DNA from: an uncultured Lachnospiraceae bacterium
GTDB lineage: Bacteria; Bacillota; Clostridia; Lachnospirales; Lachnospiraceae
Length of the DNA: 64,000 nt
Assembly: GCA_945919795.1 (NCBI GenBank)
Contig: CAMEJJ010000013.1
Coordinates: 1-64,000 of the forward strand
Direction: 5' to 3'
The position numbers and the translations under genes were made by a program. Numbering within the stretch: position 1 is the first letter of the stretch; every line of letters starts with the position of its first letter. The notes under the pieces are model-generated. The model was not told the origin of the DNA, searched no databases, and saw nothing but the letters and a program-made list of their open reading frames with translations. Below are positions 1 through 8,358 of the stretch, piece after piece.

Positions 1-613
1 AGATTATCTATCTTCCAATTTATATGAGTTATCTTCTTAAAGAGCCTAAAATCGACCAGTTAATAGTTGACTTAGATATTTCCGGGTTATAGATTGTGGC
101 AAATAGATTTCGTGAAAAGATAAAATTTTGATTGAAAATCAGCAATGAAGAACTTATAATGTTTATGTAGCATTTTGTCTGTATTTTTTCGGACAATGCG
201 AAACGTTTATAATTGTCCATGATAGGAGTAGGAAAAGTGGTTTGCCACAATGAGGACACATCGATTCTATATCATCATGGAACATCACGGATATCTAAAA
301 AAGCATTTCAGCAAGCCAAAATGAATATCACGGATAATCACGAAAGCAAAATGGGAATTCTTCCAATGAGTTCCCGACAATGAAAAGCCTGGACAAATAA
401 AGTCAGTAATATCAAGGCTTTAAAGGTATTGTTACAAAAAATGACGACAAAATGACGACAAATTTATATGTGATAATACATGTAAATACGCAATAATACT
501 TTTTTTCATCAACTATATAAATCTATTTTTAGCACTTTCTAGAACAAAATTCTGGGAAGTGCTTTTTGGTTTCTACTATTATTTGCAAAAAAATTTAAAA
601 GGAGGATGAAGAT
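1..613. other. gene-poor left edge with decayed element remnants
   Basis: I see no convincing gene here. A tandem 12-base direct repeat, AATGACGACAAA, occurs at 440-451 and 451-462. It follows a short open stretch ending in LLQKMTTK, which could be the tail of a lost recombinase, but nothing upstream supports one. A terminator-like hairpin lies at 531-567. The stretch reads as a remnant of an integrated element, in line with the broken parA that follows. Confidence 0.4.
531..567 (+). terminator. terminator-like hairpin
   Basis: AGCACTT and AAGTGCT form a 7-bp stem separated by a partly self-complementary loop, followed by TTTTGGTTT. It lies just upstream of the broken parA and would isolate it from anything to the left. 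Confidence 0.55.
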
Positions 614-829
614 ATGGCAAAAGTAATTGCAGTAACAAATCAAAAAGGAGAAGTTGGTAAAAGTACTACAGTAAGTAATCTGGGAATCGGATTATCAAAT
701 CTTGGTTACAAGGTTTTAACGATTGATCTTGATAGTCAGGAAAGTTTGACGGCAAGTCTGGGTTTCCCTCATCCAGATAAGTTGGAGAATACAATTGCAA
801 CCATCATGACAAATATTATTAATCTCTGA
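614..829 (+). pseudogene. truncated ParA-family ATPase (element partition protein remnant)
   Basis: This 71-residue frame matches only the N terminus of ParA/Soj-type ATPases, which usually run to about 250-280 residues. The deviant Walker A near residues 10-18 reads KGEVGKST, where the family has KGGVGKT/S, so an invariant glycine is Glu. The following LTIDLDSQESLTASLG matches the usual IDLDxQxxLT strand but carries unusual residues. It has a good ribosome site, AGGAGG, at 601-606. The frame stops at 829. A second frame then encodes a short acidic tail (SEFDDDEGEEEDDEE, stop near 872), probably the end of another gene joined by deletion. The best reading is a relic of an integrative element's partition gene, without activity. 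Confidence 0.75.
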
Positions 830-898
830 ATTCGATGATGATGAAGGCGAAGAAGAGGATGACGAGGAATAAATATTCCTTTAAAGGGGAATAGTAGC

Positions 899-922
899 AG
901 GGCGACCAAGTGGTCTCCCTTT
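899..922 (+). terminator. terminator hairpin after parA remnant
   Basis: AGGG and GACC (899-907) pair with GGTC and CCCT (912-920) around an AAGT loop with one internal mismatch, followed by a short T run. Confidence 0.5.
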
Positions 923-991
923 GGATTTAATTGCATTCAATCTTGTTTTTCGTTATGGAAATAATAAAAATGAACTTGATAATCACTAAAT

Positions 992-1063
992 GGCGATATA
1001 TAATGTAATTATGAAGTATAAATCGCCAAAATACGATTCAATACACTCGATTCGGCGATTTAT
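992..1063 (+). repeat. inverted repeats upstream of the AAA ATPase (possible operator)
   Basis: ATAAATCGCC at 1018-1027 is a perfect inverted repeat of GGCGATTTAT at 1054-1063. A third related copy, GGCGATATAT, lies at 992-1001, also inverted relative to 1018-1027. GATTC is repeated between them. The cluster ends about 30 bases before the ATPase start, a position suited to an operator or a structured leader. Confidence 0.5.
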
Positions 1064-1093
1064 ATGCGATAATTATGTGTTTGAGGTGACCAG

Positions 1094-2515
1094 ATGAAAA
1101 TTGTTGGCAGAAATAATGAAAAAGATGGACTTATGCAGTGTCTGCTTTCCAAACGTCCGGAATTTGTGGTTGTCTATGGAAGAAGGAGAGTTGGAAAAAC
1201 TTATTTGATTAGAGAATTCTTTAACAGAAGTTTTTCTTTTTACGCTACTGGTTTGACTTCTGAAAAAACAAAAGGGCAGCTGCGAGGCTTCACTGCCAGC
1301 CTGAATGAATATGGGCATGAAGAAAAGAGTATTCCGACGGACTGGTTTGAAGCTTTTTCAAGGTTAAAGGAACTTCTTGAAAGTGATAATGTATACCGTG
1401 AGCCTATAAATAATAAAAGAGTAGTATTTTTGGATGAACTTCCTTGGATGGATACGGCAAAATCTGATTTTAAGAGTGCTTTGGATTACTTTTGGAACAG
1501 TTGGGCTTCAGCACAAGAGGATCTTGTACTAATTGTCTGCGGGTCTGCTACTTCATGGATAATATCGAACCTGCTAACAGATAAAAAAGGGTTTCACAAC
1601 AGGGTTACAAGACGTATTCATTTGGCACCCTTTTCTCTTGCGGAGTGTGAGCAGTTGTTTGCTTTAAATGATATGGTCATGACAAGAAAACAGATGATAG
1701 AGAGTTATATGATTTTAGGTGGAATTCCACATTATATGTGTCTGTATGATTCACGACTTAGTCTTACACAGAACATTAATGAATTATGTTTCAAAAAGCA
1801 TGGGCAGTTAGCTAATGAATATCATAATCTTTTTTATTCGTTATATGATAAACCGGAGAAGCATTTAGCTATATTGGATGCTTTGGCTGCACATAGGGTA
1901 GGACTTACAAGGGCTGAACTTTCTAAGGTAAAAGAGATAGGTGGCGGATCGGTTCTTACAAAGGATCTTTTGGAACTTGAGGAGTGTGGTTTTATACGAA
2001 AGTATATAAACTGTACAAAAGGCGAAGGTGAGCTCTTTTATCAGCTAATAGATCCGTTTGTACTTTTTTATATAGGATTTATCAAAAATAAAAAATTTGA
2101 TTCATGGAATGAGTATATTAACACACCGGGCTATAACGCATGGCGTGGAAATGCCTTTGAAATAGTGTGCATTAATCACATAGAGCAGATTAAGTCTGCA
2201 CTAGGAATACGGGGCATTGAAACGCATGAGTTTGCATGGAGGAGTACAGAACCGGGAGGCGGAGCTCAGATTGACTTGGTAATAAAAAGAAAAGATGGGG
2301 TTTCTAATCTTTGTGAAATGAAATTCACAAATGAAGAATATTCTATTGATGAGGATGAGCATCGTAAAATAGAAAATAGACTTTCTAGGTTCCAAACGAT
2401 GACCGAAACGAAGGATGCTATTCATGTAACGTTAATCTGCGGAAATGGATATAAGCGGAGCAAATATTCCGGAATTGTACAAAATGTTATTGTGGGTGAT
2501 GATCTGTTCACATAG
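1094..2515 (+). CDS. AAA family ATPase with C-terminal DUF234-type nuclease-like domain
   Basis: This 473-residue protein has the layout of the archaeal-type ATPase/DUF234 family. Walker A, GRRRVGKT, lies near residues 29-36 and Walker B, VVFLDE, near 110-115. A winged-helix-like middle follows around residues 255-310. The C terminus contains IDLVIKRKDG followed by CEMKF, the spacing of a PD-(D/E)XK nuclease core (D...ExK). The start has a ribosome site, GAGGTG, seven bases upstream. The family is widespread in gut Firmicutes and Bacteroidetes and its role is not established; a conflict or mobile-element role is often suspected. It stands alone between terminators, with inverted repeats directly upstream that may serve autoregulation. 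The family call is firm and the function unknown. Confidence 0.88.
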   Translation: MKIVGRNNEKDGLMQCLLSKRPEFVVVYGRRRVGKTYLIREFFNRSFSFYATGLTSEKTKGQLRGFTASLNEYGHEEKSIPTDWFEAFSRLKELLESDNVYREPINNKRVVFLDELPWMDTAKSDFKSALDYFWNSWASAQEDLVLIVCGSATSWIISNLLTDKKGFHNRVTRRIHLAPFSLAECEQLFALNDMVMTRKQMIESYMILGGIPHYMCLYDSRLSLTQNINELCFKKHGQLANEYHNLFYSLYDKPEKHLAILDALAAHRVGLTRAELSKVKEIGGGSVLTKDLLELEECGFIRKYINCTKGEGELFYQLIDPFVLFYIGFIKNKKFDSWNEYINTPGYNAWRGNAFEIVCINHIEQIKSALGIRGIETHEFAWRSTEPGGGAQIDLVIKRKDGVSNLCEMKFTNEEYSIDEDEHRKIENRLSRFQTMTETKDAIHVTLICGNGYKRSKYSGIVQNVIVGDDLFT

Positions 2516-2583
2516 GAATAAATAATGACTAGTGAAACAAATTGAAATTTTCGGATAAATTGAATAGTAGAAAAGGAACAGAG

Positions 2584-2616
2584 GCAGTTGATTGTGTGAT
2601 GATCAGCTGCTTTTTT
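2584..2616 (+). terminator. intrinsic terminator of the AAA ATPase
   Basis: GCAGTTGAT (2584-2592) pairs with ATCAGCTGC (2602-2610) with one wobble pair, followed by six T. Confidence 0.85.
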
Positions 2617-2812
2617 ATGCAACAAATTTGAATATGAATTTTTATAGGAGGGAGCTGGCGTCCAGAAATAACAGTCGGATTTATAAATTCAATTACTGGA
2701 TAAATGACAAATCATTATACCACGAGTATAATGACATCTAAATAAATCGGTGTTATCATTCGATATAAATTGAGATAAGCGGAGCGGATATGCTCAGCAG
2801 AAAGGAAAAGAC

Positions 2813-2959
2813 ATGAAAGCAATGAATCGTTTATACAGCTCTTATAGTGAACGCCAGAATGCGCCTCTCGGATATTATGAGTGGAGCGTATGTTTCATGC
2901 GCTCAGATAAGGTTAAGCAGAAACGATGGAATTGTTTTGATAGATCCAGGCAAAGATAG
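2813..2959 (+). pseudogene. short unidentified frame, possibly frameshifted
   Basis: A 48-codon frame begins after AAAGGAAAAG. I do not recognise it. Near 2917-2925 the reading appears to shift by one base into a frame ending DGIVLIDPGKDRIAG and a stop at about 2972, which looks more protein-like than the first frame's own end. It may be a small frameshifted gene or the merged ends of two lost genes. The surrounding 2620-2990 holds nothing else I can support. Confidence 0.25.
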
Positions 2960-2994
2960 AATTGCAGGATAAATAGATAAACATGTTTTAGCGA

Positions 2995-3031
2995 ACCGCT
3001 TACCTTAAAAATGGGTAGGCGGTATTTTTTT
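2995..3031 (+). terminator. intrinsic terminator directly before the tRNA
   Basis: ACCGCTTACC (2995-3004) pairs with GGTAGGCGGT (3014-3023) with one wobble, followed by a long T run. The T run ends only about five bases before the tRNA 5' end, so the tRNA needs either readthrough of this hairpin or an unseen start site. Confidence 0.8.
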
Positions 3032-3035
3032 ACTT

Positions 3036-3107
3036 AGATCAGTGGTGTAATTGGTAGCACGACAGTCTCCAAAACTGTTAGTTCAGGTTCAAGTCATGGC
3101 TGGTCTG
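3036..3107 (+). tRNA. tRNA-Trp-like (anticodon CCA)
   Basis: A 72-base cloverleaf folds by eye. The acceptor AGATCAG pairs with CTGGTCT with one T-G wobble. A 3-bp D stem GTG/CAC holds the TAATTGGTAG loop. The anticodon stem ACAGT/ACTGT carries the loop CTCCAAA, giving anticodon CCA (tryptophan). The T arm TCAGG/CATGG has one G-A mismatch around TTCAAGT. A1-U72 and discriminator G73 agree with bacterial tryptophan tRNA identity, and CCA is not encoded. The weak T arm, its position five bases after a terminator and 35 bases before rtcB suggest an accessory or specialised tRNA, not the housekeeping copy. Confidence 0.8.
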
Positions 3108-3142
3108 TTAGTCCAATGTAAATAATGTGAAAGGAAAAAGCG

Positions 3143-4027
3143 ATGAACGCATTAGAGATTAAAGGAAAAGTAAATACAGCAATCTGTTATGCAAAGGTTG
3201 TAGAAGATGAAGCGATAGAGCAGATAAGACATATGTGTGACTATTCGATGACTGAAGGTTCACGAATCAGAATTATGCCTGACGTTCATGCCGGTAAAGG
3301 CTGTACTATTGGAACCACAATGACAATCGTAGATAAAGCTGTTCCAAATGTAGTCGGCGTAGATATCGGATGTGGAATGTATACGGTTAATCTTGGGAAG
3401 ATAGATATTGATTTTGAAAGAGTCGATGAAGCTGCACATTTTATTCCTTCAGGAATGAATGTGTGGGAAGGTCGCCAGGAGCGTTTTGATCTTACCAAGC
3501 TTCGTTGCTATAGAGAATTGAAAGACACAAAAAGACTTGAAAGATCTCTAGGAACCTTGGGTGGAGGAAACCACTTTATTGAGATTGATGAAGCTAGCGA
3601 TGGGACAAAATACTTAATTATTCATTCCGGTAGCCGTAATCTTGGTAAACAGGTGGCAGAACTTTATCAAAGACTTGCAATCAACCTTAGCAGAGGATAC
3701 GGAGATTATTTGGAAAAGCGTGATGAGATTATCAGAACCTACAAGGAGCAGGGACGTAAGAATGAAATACAAGAGGCGTTGAAGCAGCTCCATTGGCAGG
3801 TATATGAGAGTTCAACAAGCATGCCGGAGGATCTTTGTTATCTTGAGGGTAAATATCTTGAGGATTATCTTCACGATGTTGAGATTTGCCAGAGATTTGC
3901 AAGAAGAAGCAGAGAAAAAATGGCGGAGATAATTTTAGAAAAAACAGGAATGACTGGAAGCGAGGCATTTCATACGATTCATAATTATATTGATATACAA
4001 TTGCACAGGATTCAAGTCTTGATTTAA
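3143..4027 (+). pseudogene. rtcB: RtcB-family RNA ligase, C-terminally truncated
   Basis: RtcB is the Mn/GTP-dependent 3'-phosphate RNA ligase used in RNA repair. Conserved blocks are present: VDIGCGM (metal-binding Cys and Asp), GGGNHF, HSGSR and TIHNYI. Full RtcB proteins run near 400 residues. Here the family match ends at TIHNYID (about residue 282) and is followed by an unrelated tail QLHRIQVLI and a stop. The last quarter is lost, including the HGAGR region and the histidine that carries GMP, so ligase activity is not expected. The ribosome site is AAAGGA. It follows the tRNA by 35 bases, which recalls RNA-repair operons where rtcB neighbours tRNA-like RNAs. The break point is around 3990-4000. 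Confidence 0.85.
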
Positions 4028-4233
4028 TGTTAATGAGCCCTTATGAAGCAGAAGCTGTTGGACGGATTGGCGCAGCTGTCCGTTTTGAAGATGCTGATTT
4101 TCTGGCAGAAGTAAACGATGCATTAAATTCCATGAAAGAAGACGGAACATTGATGTCTATTTTGGAATCATATGGTTTAAATGAAGACTACTATGTAGAT
4201 GTTGAAAACGGAAAAACTGAAAATCATCAGTAA
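4000..4233 (+). pseudogene. C-terminal fragment of an amino-acid-binding (SBP family 3) protein
   Basis: In a different frame from rtcB, residues such as AVRFEDADFLAEVNDAL followed by MKEDGTL match the last 60-70 residues of family 3 solute-binding proteins, which typically read AVRKxDxxLxxxxNxAL then KxDGTxxxI. There is no signal peptide or ligand domain. The fragment appears to be joined directly to the broken rtcB, so one deletion probably removed the end of rtcB and the start of this gene. The open frame beginning with ATG at 4027 has no ribosome site of its own. Confidence 0.6.
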
Positions 4234-4279
4234 GATAGAATAACTGCTTAGAGCAGGCAAGGAAGTCTGGCTGGATAAA

Positions 4280-4317
4280 GGAGGTCTTGCCTGATGATGT
4301 GGGTAAGGCCTTCTTAA
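4280..4317 (+). terminator. hairpin before the aminotransferase gene
   Basis: AAGGAGGTCTT and AAGGCCTTCTT form an 11-bp stem with wobble pairs around a short loop. No T run follows, so it could be a leader structure rather than a terminator. Confidence 0.35.
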
Positions 4318-4403
4318 TTGCAGGCAGAGTACCATAACCCCTGTATAAGAGAATACACGAAATACAAAAAAATGAAAACATGTTATAAAGGGAGGATAAA
4401 GAA

Positions 4404-5756
4404 ATGTTAAAGGATGAGTTACCAAGAATTATTACGGACACATTGCCGGGTAAAAAGGCACAAGCGCTGATTGACCGTAGAAAGGAGGCAACAGCGGCCG
4501 CTGTCGGATGCTCCTATCCGGTTGCTATCGCGAGAGGCGAAGGTGCTATGATAGAAGATGTTGATGGAAATTATTTTCTTGACTGGATTGGCGGTGTTGG
4601 TGTTTTAAATGTAGGCTATTGCCAACCGGAAATTGTCGAGGCCGTGAAAGAACAGGCTGATAAGTTTTTTCATGGAATGTTTAATATCGTAACACATGAA
4701 GGTTATGTGGCAGTGGCAGAGAAACTCAATTCCATTGCTCCGGTAAGAGGAGAGAAAAAGAAGACGTTTTTAACTAATTCCGGTGCAGAAGCAGATGAAA
4801 ATGCTGTTAAAATTGCAAGAGGATATACCAAAAGACCGAATATCATTGTCTTTTCCGGAGCTTTTCACGGACGTACGGAATTGACCATGTCCATGACCTC
4901 GAAGAAAGCTTATGCAAAAGATATGGGACCGTTATCCCATGGTGTTTTCCGTGCAAAATTCCCTTATTTATATCGGAAGCCGGAAGGAATGCCGGACGAT
5001 AAAGTTATCGATTACTATATTAAGTCCATTTATGATGTGTTTGAGGAATGTGCCTCAGCTGATACCATTGCCGCCATTGTGGTAGAGCCGTTGCAGGGTG
5101 AAGGCGGATTTATTCCGGCACCAATCGAATGGGTAAAAGCTGTGCGAAAAATTTGTGATGACAACGGAATTTTGCTGGTTGCCGATGAAGTGCAGTCCGG
5201 ATTTTGCAGAACCGGAAGAATGTTTGCTTCTTATTATTGGAAAGAGGCAGGTTGTGAACCGGATATTATGGCTACAGCCAAATCCATTGCAGCAGGAATG
5301 CCGCTGTCTGCTGTGGTTACCAGAGCTGAGATCATGGATGCAGTACCTGCCGGAACTATCGGAGGTACTTATGGAGGAAATGCCATGTCATGTGCAGCCA
5401 GCCTGAAAGCAATCGAACTGATGGAGAAAAATCATCTGGCGGACAGGGCTTTGGAAATCGGACAGAAGGTTACTGCGCGCTATCTTGCACTGAAAGAGAA
5501 ATATGAAGTCATCGGTGATGTCAGGGGCCTTGGAGCCATGATTGGTCTGGAGTTTGTAAAGAACAAAGAAACAAAAGAGCCCAATCCGGAACTTGTAAAA
5601 GCATTGGTGGCAGAGTGTGCACAACATGGTCTGTTAGTTGAGAGTGCCGGAATATATGGAAATGTCATTCGCTTCCTTGCACCACTTGTTATTACAGACG
5701 CACAGATTGAGGCCGGCTTAGACATTATGGAAGCCGCAATTGCAAAATTGAGCTAA
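4404..5756 (+). CDS. gabT: class III aminotransferase, probably 4-aminobutyrate transaminase
   Basis: This 450-residue PLP enzyme has the class III fold: TNSGAEADENAVKIARG binds cofactor phosphate, VADEVQSGFCRTGRMF holds the cofactor Asp, and the Schiff-base lysine is probably K293 in ATAKSIAAGMP. The length equals that of GabT and related omega-transaminases. It would pass the amino group of GABA, or a similar omega-amino acid, to 2-oxoglutarate or pyruvate and release succinic semialdehyde. The next gene encodes a 4-hydroxybutyrate dehydrogenase-like enzyme, the step that would use that product, and this supports GABA as substrate. Acetylornithine or other omega-amino substrates remain possible. 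The ribosome site GGGAGGA precedes the ATG, and a strong terminator follows. Confidence 0.82.
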   Translation: MLKDELPRIITDTLPGKKAQALIDRRKEATAAAVGCSYPVAIARGEGAMIEDVDGNYFLDWIGGVGVLNVGYCQPEIVEAVKEQADKFFHGMFNIVTHEGYVAVAEKLNSIAPVRGEKKKTFLTNSGAEADENAVKIARGYTKRPNIIVFSGAFHGRTELTMSMTSKKAYAKDMGPLSHGVFRAKFPYLYRKPEGMPDDKVIDYYIKSIYDVFEECASADTIAAIVVEPLQGEGGFIPAPIEWVKAVRKICDDNGILLVADEVQSGFCRTGRMFASYYWKEAGCEPDIMATAKSIAAGMPLSAVVTRAEIMDAVPAGTIGGTYGGNAMSCAASLKAIELMEKNHLADRALEIGQKVTARYLALKEKYEVIGDVRGLGAMIGLEFVKNKETKEPNPELVKALVAECAQHGLLVESAGIYGNVIRFLAPLVITDAQIEAGLDIMEAAIAKLS

Positions 5757-5766
5757 AACAAAAAGG

Positions 5767-5812
5767 GCAATTCCGAAAGCAGATCTGATATGCAGTAGGA
5801 ATTGCTTTTTTA
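5767..5812 (+). terminator. intrinsic terminator after the aminotransferase gene
   Basis: GCAATTCC (5767-5774) and GGAATTGC (5798-5805) form an 8-bp stem with a long loop, followed by TTTTTTATT. Confidence 0.8.
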
Positions 5813-5947
5813 TTGAAAACATGACATGTTTTTAGAATTGAGGGAGCACAAAGCGCGTAGCAATCCCGGTATCATAAATATATTGAATAAATGTATAATA
5901 ATGAATCTGAATTTATGAAAATGAAAAATATAAGGAGAAATAGATAG

Positions 5948-7060
5948 ATGAAAGAATTGATGATTAAACCAACGATTTATACATTTTCTACGGCTGCAGA
6001 GTTTGCAAAGGAATTCAAAATAGGAAAAGGAGATCTGATTATAACCAATCAGTATATCTATGATCCGATTATGAAACCCTTGGGCCTTAAGTGTGATACG
6101 CTGTTTCAGGAAAAGTATGGTATGGGAGAGCCTTCTGATGAAATGGCAGAGGCTATGTATGCGGACATAAAGGGAGATTACAAACGGATCATTGCAATCG
6201 GTGGCGGTACGGTAATTGATATCTCAAAATTATTTGCATTAAAAGAGGTATCCCCAATTCTGGATTTGTATGATGGAAAGATTCCTGCGGTAAAAGAAAA
6301 AGAATTGATTCTGGTACCTACCACATGCGGAACCGGAAGTGAAGTAACCAATATTGCAATTTTGGCGTTAAACAGTCGCGGAACGAAAAAGGGACTTGCC
6401 GTAGATGCCATGTATGCGGATGCAGCAGTTCTGGTGCCGGAGTTTCTGCAAAGTCTGCCGTTTTCGGTTTTTGCCACAAGTTCCATAGATGCTTTGGTGC
6501 ATGCTGTAGAATCCAGCCTGTCACCCAATGGAAACGAAACCACAAAGATGTTTGGATACAAGGCTATTGAAATGATTTTATCCGGCTATAAAATGATTGC
6601 CAAAGAAGGACCGGATGCAAGGATTCCGTTATTACAGCAATTTTTGATTGCCAGTAACTATGCCGGTATTGCTTTTGGCAATGCCGGATGTGCCGCTGTA
6701 CACGCCATGAGCTATCCTCTCGGTGCAACTTATCATGTTCCTCATGGCGAATCCAATTATGCGATGTTTACCGGAGTTATGAAAAACTATCTGGAAATTA
6801 AGTCTGATGGAGAAATCGAAAGACTGATATCGTTTATCGCAGATATACTGGAGTGCGAAACAAAAGATGTATTTGAAGAACTGGAAACTTTGCTTAACTG
6901 CCTGATTTTGAAAAAGCCTCTTCATGAATATGGTATGAAAGAGGAAGAAATTATCGAATTTACCGATTCGGTAATTGAGAATCAGCAGAGACTTTTAAAA
7001 AATAATTTTGTTTTTCTGGATCGCGACCGTATGATTAAAATATATAAGGAGTTATATTAA
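5948..7060 (+). CDS. 4hbD: iron-containing alcohol dehydrogenase, 4-hydroxybutyrate dehydrogenase type
   Basis: This 370-residue enzyme is a type III (Fe) alcohol dehydrogenase. The nucleotide-binding IAIGGGTVIDISK lies near residue 80 and PTTCGTGSEVTN near 123. Metal ligands are in SSIDALVHAVES (Asp, His) and in the HAMSYPLG...HVPHGE pair of histidines. Overall wording and length match the 4-hydroxybutyrate dehydrogenase of GABA- and succinate-fermenting clostridia, which reduces succinic semialdehyde with NADH. The ribosome site AAGGAG supports the first ATG; an internal ATG lies four codons in. Its stop overlaps the start of the next dehydrogenase (TAATG), so the two are translationally coupled. 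Confidence 0.85.
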   Translation: MKELMIKPTIYTFSTAAEFAKEFKIGKGDLIITNQYIYDPIMKPLGLKCDTLFQEKYGMGEPSDEMAEAMYADIKGDYKRIIAIGGGTVIDISKLFALKEVSPILDLYDGKIPAVKEKELILVPTTCGTGSEVTNIAILALNSRGTKKGLAVDAMYADAAVLVPEFLQSLPFSVFATSSIDALVHAVESSLSPNGNETTKMFGYKAIEMILSGYKMIAKEGPDARIPLLQQFLIASNYAGIAFGNAGCAAVHAMSYPLGATYHVPHGESNYAMFTGVMKNYLEIKSDGEIERLISFIADILECETKDVFEELETLLNCLILKKPLHEYGMKEEEIIEFTDSVIENQQRLLKNNFVFLDRDRMIKIYKELY

Positions 7061-8226
7061 TGAATGCATTTACCTTTTATAATCCTGTCAAAATTTATTT
7101 CGGAAAAGATGCCATAGAGAATGTGAGACACGAACTATCTGCATTTGGTCCCAATGTCCTTTTGACTTATGGAGGCGGTTCTATCAAAAGGAATGGTCTG
7201 TATGAGAGAGTTGTGACAATATTAAAAGAGTGCGGAAAAAATATAACAGAACTTTCCGGTATCATGGCAAATCCGAGGACCACAAAAGTAGAGGAGGGCG
7301 TATCTTTGGTAAAAGAGAATCATATAGATCTGATTCTGGCAGTCGGAGGCGGAAGCGTCATTGACTGTTCGAAAGCCATAGCGACGGTTTCCTGTATGGA
7401 GGATATGACGGATTATTGGGAAAGACTGTTTGTCAAAAAAGAAAAAACAAACCGGGCACTTCCTTTAGCAGCCATTGTAACCCTTCCTGCAACAGGGAGC
7501 GAAATGAATACGGATTGTGTTATTACCAATTGGGAAGAACAGCTGAAATATTCTTATTCCAGTATTCATCAATATCCCCGCTTTTCCATTCTGGATCCGC
7601 AATATACCTTTACCATGCCAAGAGAACAGATTGTTTATGGCTCCATTGACATTTTATCACATATCTATGAAATCTATTTTTCGATGCCGGATGAAAATAA
7701 TGTCAGTGATGATGTTGCTTTAGCACTTATGAAAAATGTGATGGAAAATCTGGAGTTAGCGCTGGATAATCCATTGAATGAGACAGCTCGTGGAAATCTG
7801 ATGTGGGATGCAACCATGGCTTTGAATGGCATCATTCAGGTGGGAAAACAAGAAGACTGGATGGCACATAAAATAGAACATGCCCTATCCGCTTTTTATG
7901 ATATTCCACATGGAGCAGGTCTTGCAATTGTACATCCGGTATATCTGGCATATATCTGCAAAGGCCATTATGAGAAATTTGCACACTATGCCGTTTCCGT
8001 TATGGGCATTGATCCCACAGGAAAAACGAACCATGAACTGGCGTTGGAAGGATTAAAAGCAACTTCTGCATTTTTTAAAAAGATAGGAGCTCCGACTACC
8101 TTAAGAGAAGTCGGAATACCGGCTTCTGCCATAGCTGCCATTGCAGAGAAAACATTATGTATTAAAACCAGTTACGGTGAATTAACGAAGGAAGATGTTG
8201 CAGCGATATTAAGACAATGCTATTGA
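7060..8226 (+). CDS. iron-containing alcohol dehydrogenase (butanol dehydrogenase/YqhD-like)
   Basis: This 388-residue Fe-dependent alcohol dehydrogenase starts with MNAFTFYNPVKIYFGK, the usual opening of the BdhA/YqhD group. AVGGGSVIDCSKAIA binds the nucleotide and LPATGSEMN follows. Metal ligands lie in GSIDILSHIYE and in EHALSAFYDIPHGAG. Members reduce aldehydes to alcohols with NAD(P)H. It overlaps the 4-hydroxybutyrate dehydrogenase gene by one base, so it should act in the same pathway or redox balance, for example on a C4 aldehyde. The exact substrate cannot be read from sequence. Confidence 0.88.
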   Translation: MNAFTFYNPVKIYFGKDAIENVRHELSAFGPNVLLTYGGGSIKRNGLYERVVTILKECGKNITELSGIMANPRTTKVEEGVSLVKENHIDLILAVGGGSVIDCSKAIATVSCMEDMTDYWERLFVKKEKTNRALPLAAIVTLPATGSEMNTDCVITNWEEQLKYSYSSIHQYPRFSILDPQYTFTMPREQIVYGSIDILSHIYEIYFSMPDENNVSDDVALALMKNVMENLELALDNPLNETARGNLMWDATMALNGIIQVGKQEDWMAHKIEHALSAFYDIPHGAGLAIVHPVYLAYICKGHYEKFAHYAVSVMGIDPTGKTNHELALEGLKATSAFFKKIGAPTTLREVGIPASAIAAIAEKTLCIKTSYGELTKEDVAAILRQCY

Positions 8227-8358
8227 ATTCTTTGGTGTTTCTGATTAAAATGAAATTATAAAAATGTGTGTGGGATTCGATGAGATGATTTCGAACTCGT
8301 AGCTTCTTATGCATATCATGATTATAATTTCAAACTATGAAAGCAGGAGGTAAAGGTT

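Noticed and set aside
29-259. 76-residue minus-strand open frame at the left edge
   Set aside because: No ribosome site, no recognisable motif and a composition typical of AT-rich noncoding DNA.
440-462. The tandem 12-base repeat as a CRISPR or att site
   Set aside because: Two overlapping units without spacers are not CRISPR, and no second copy inside the window supports an attachment site.
6178-6561. 127-residue frame antisense to the 4-hydroxybutyrate dehydrogenase gene
   Set aside because: It is a reverse-frame shadow of a well-supported gene, without a ribosome site or a protein-like pattern.
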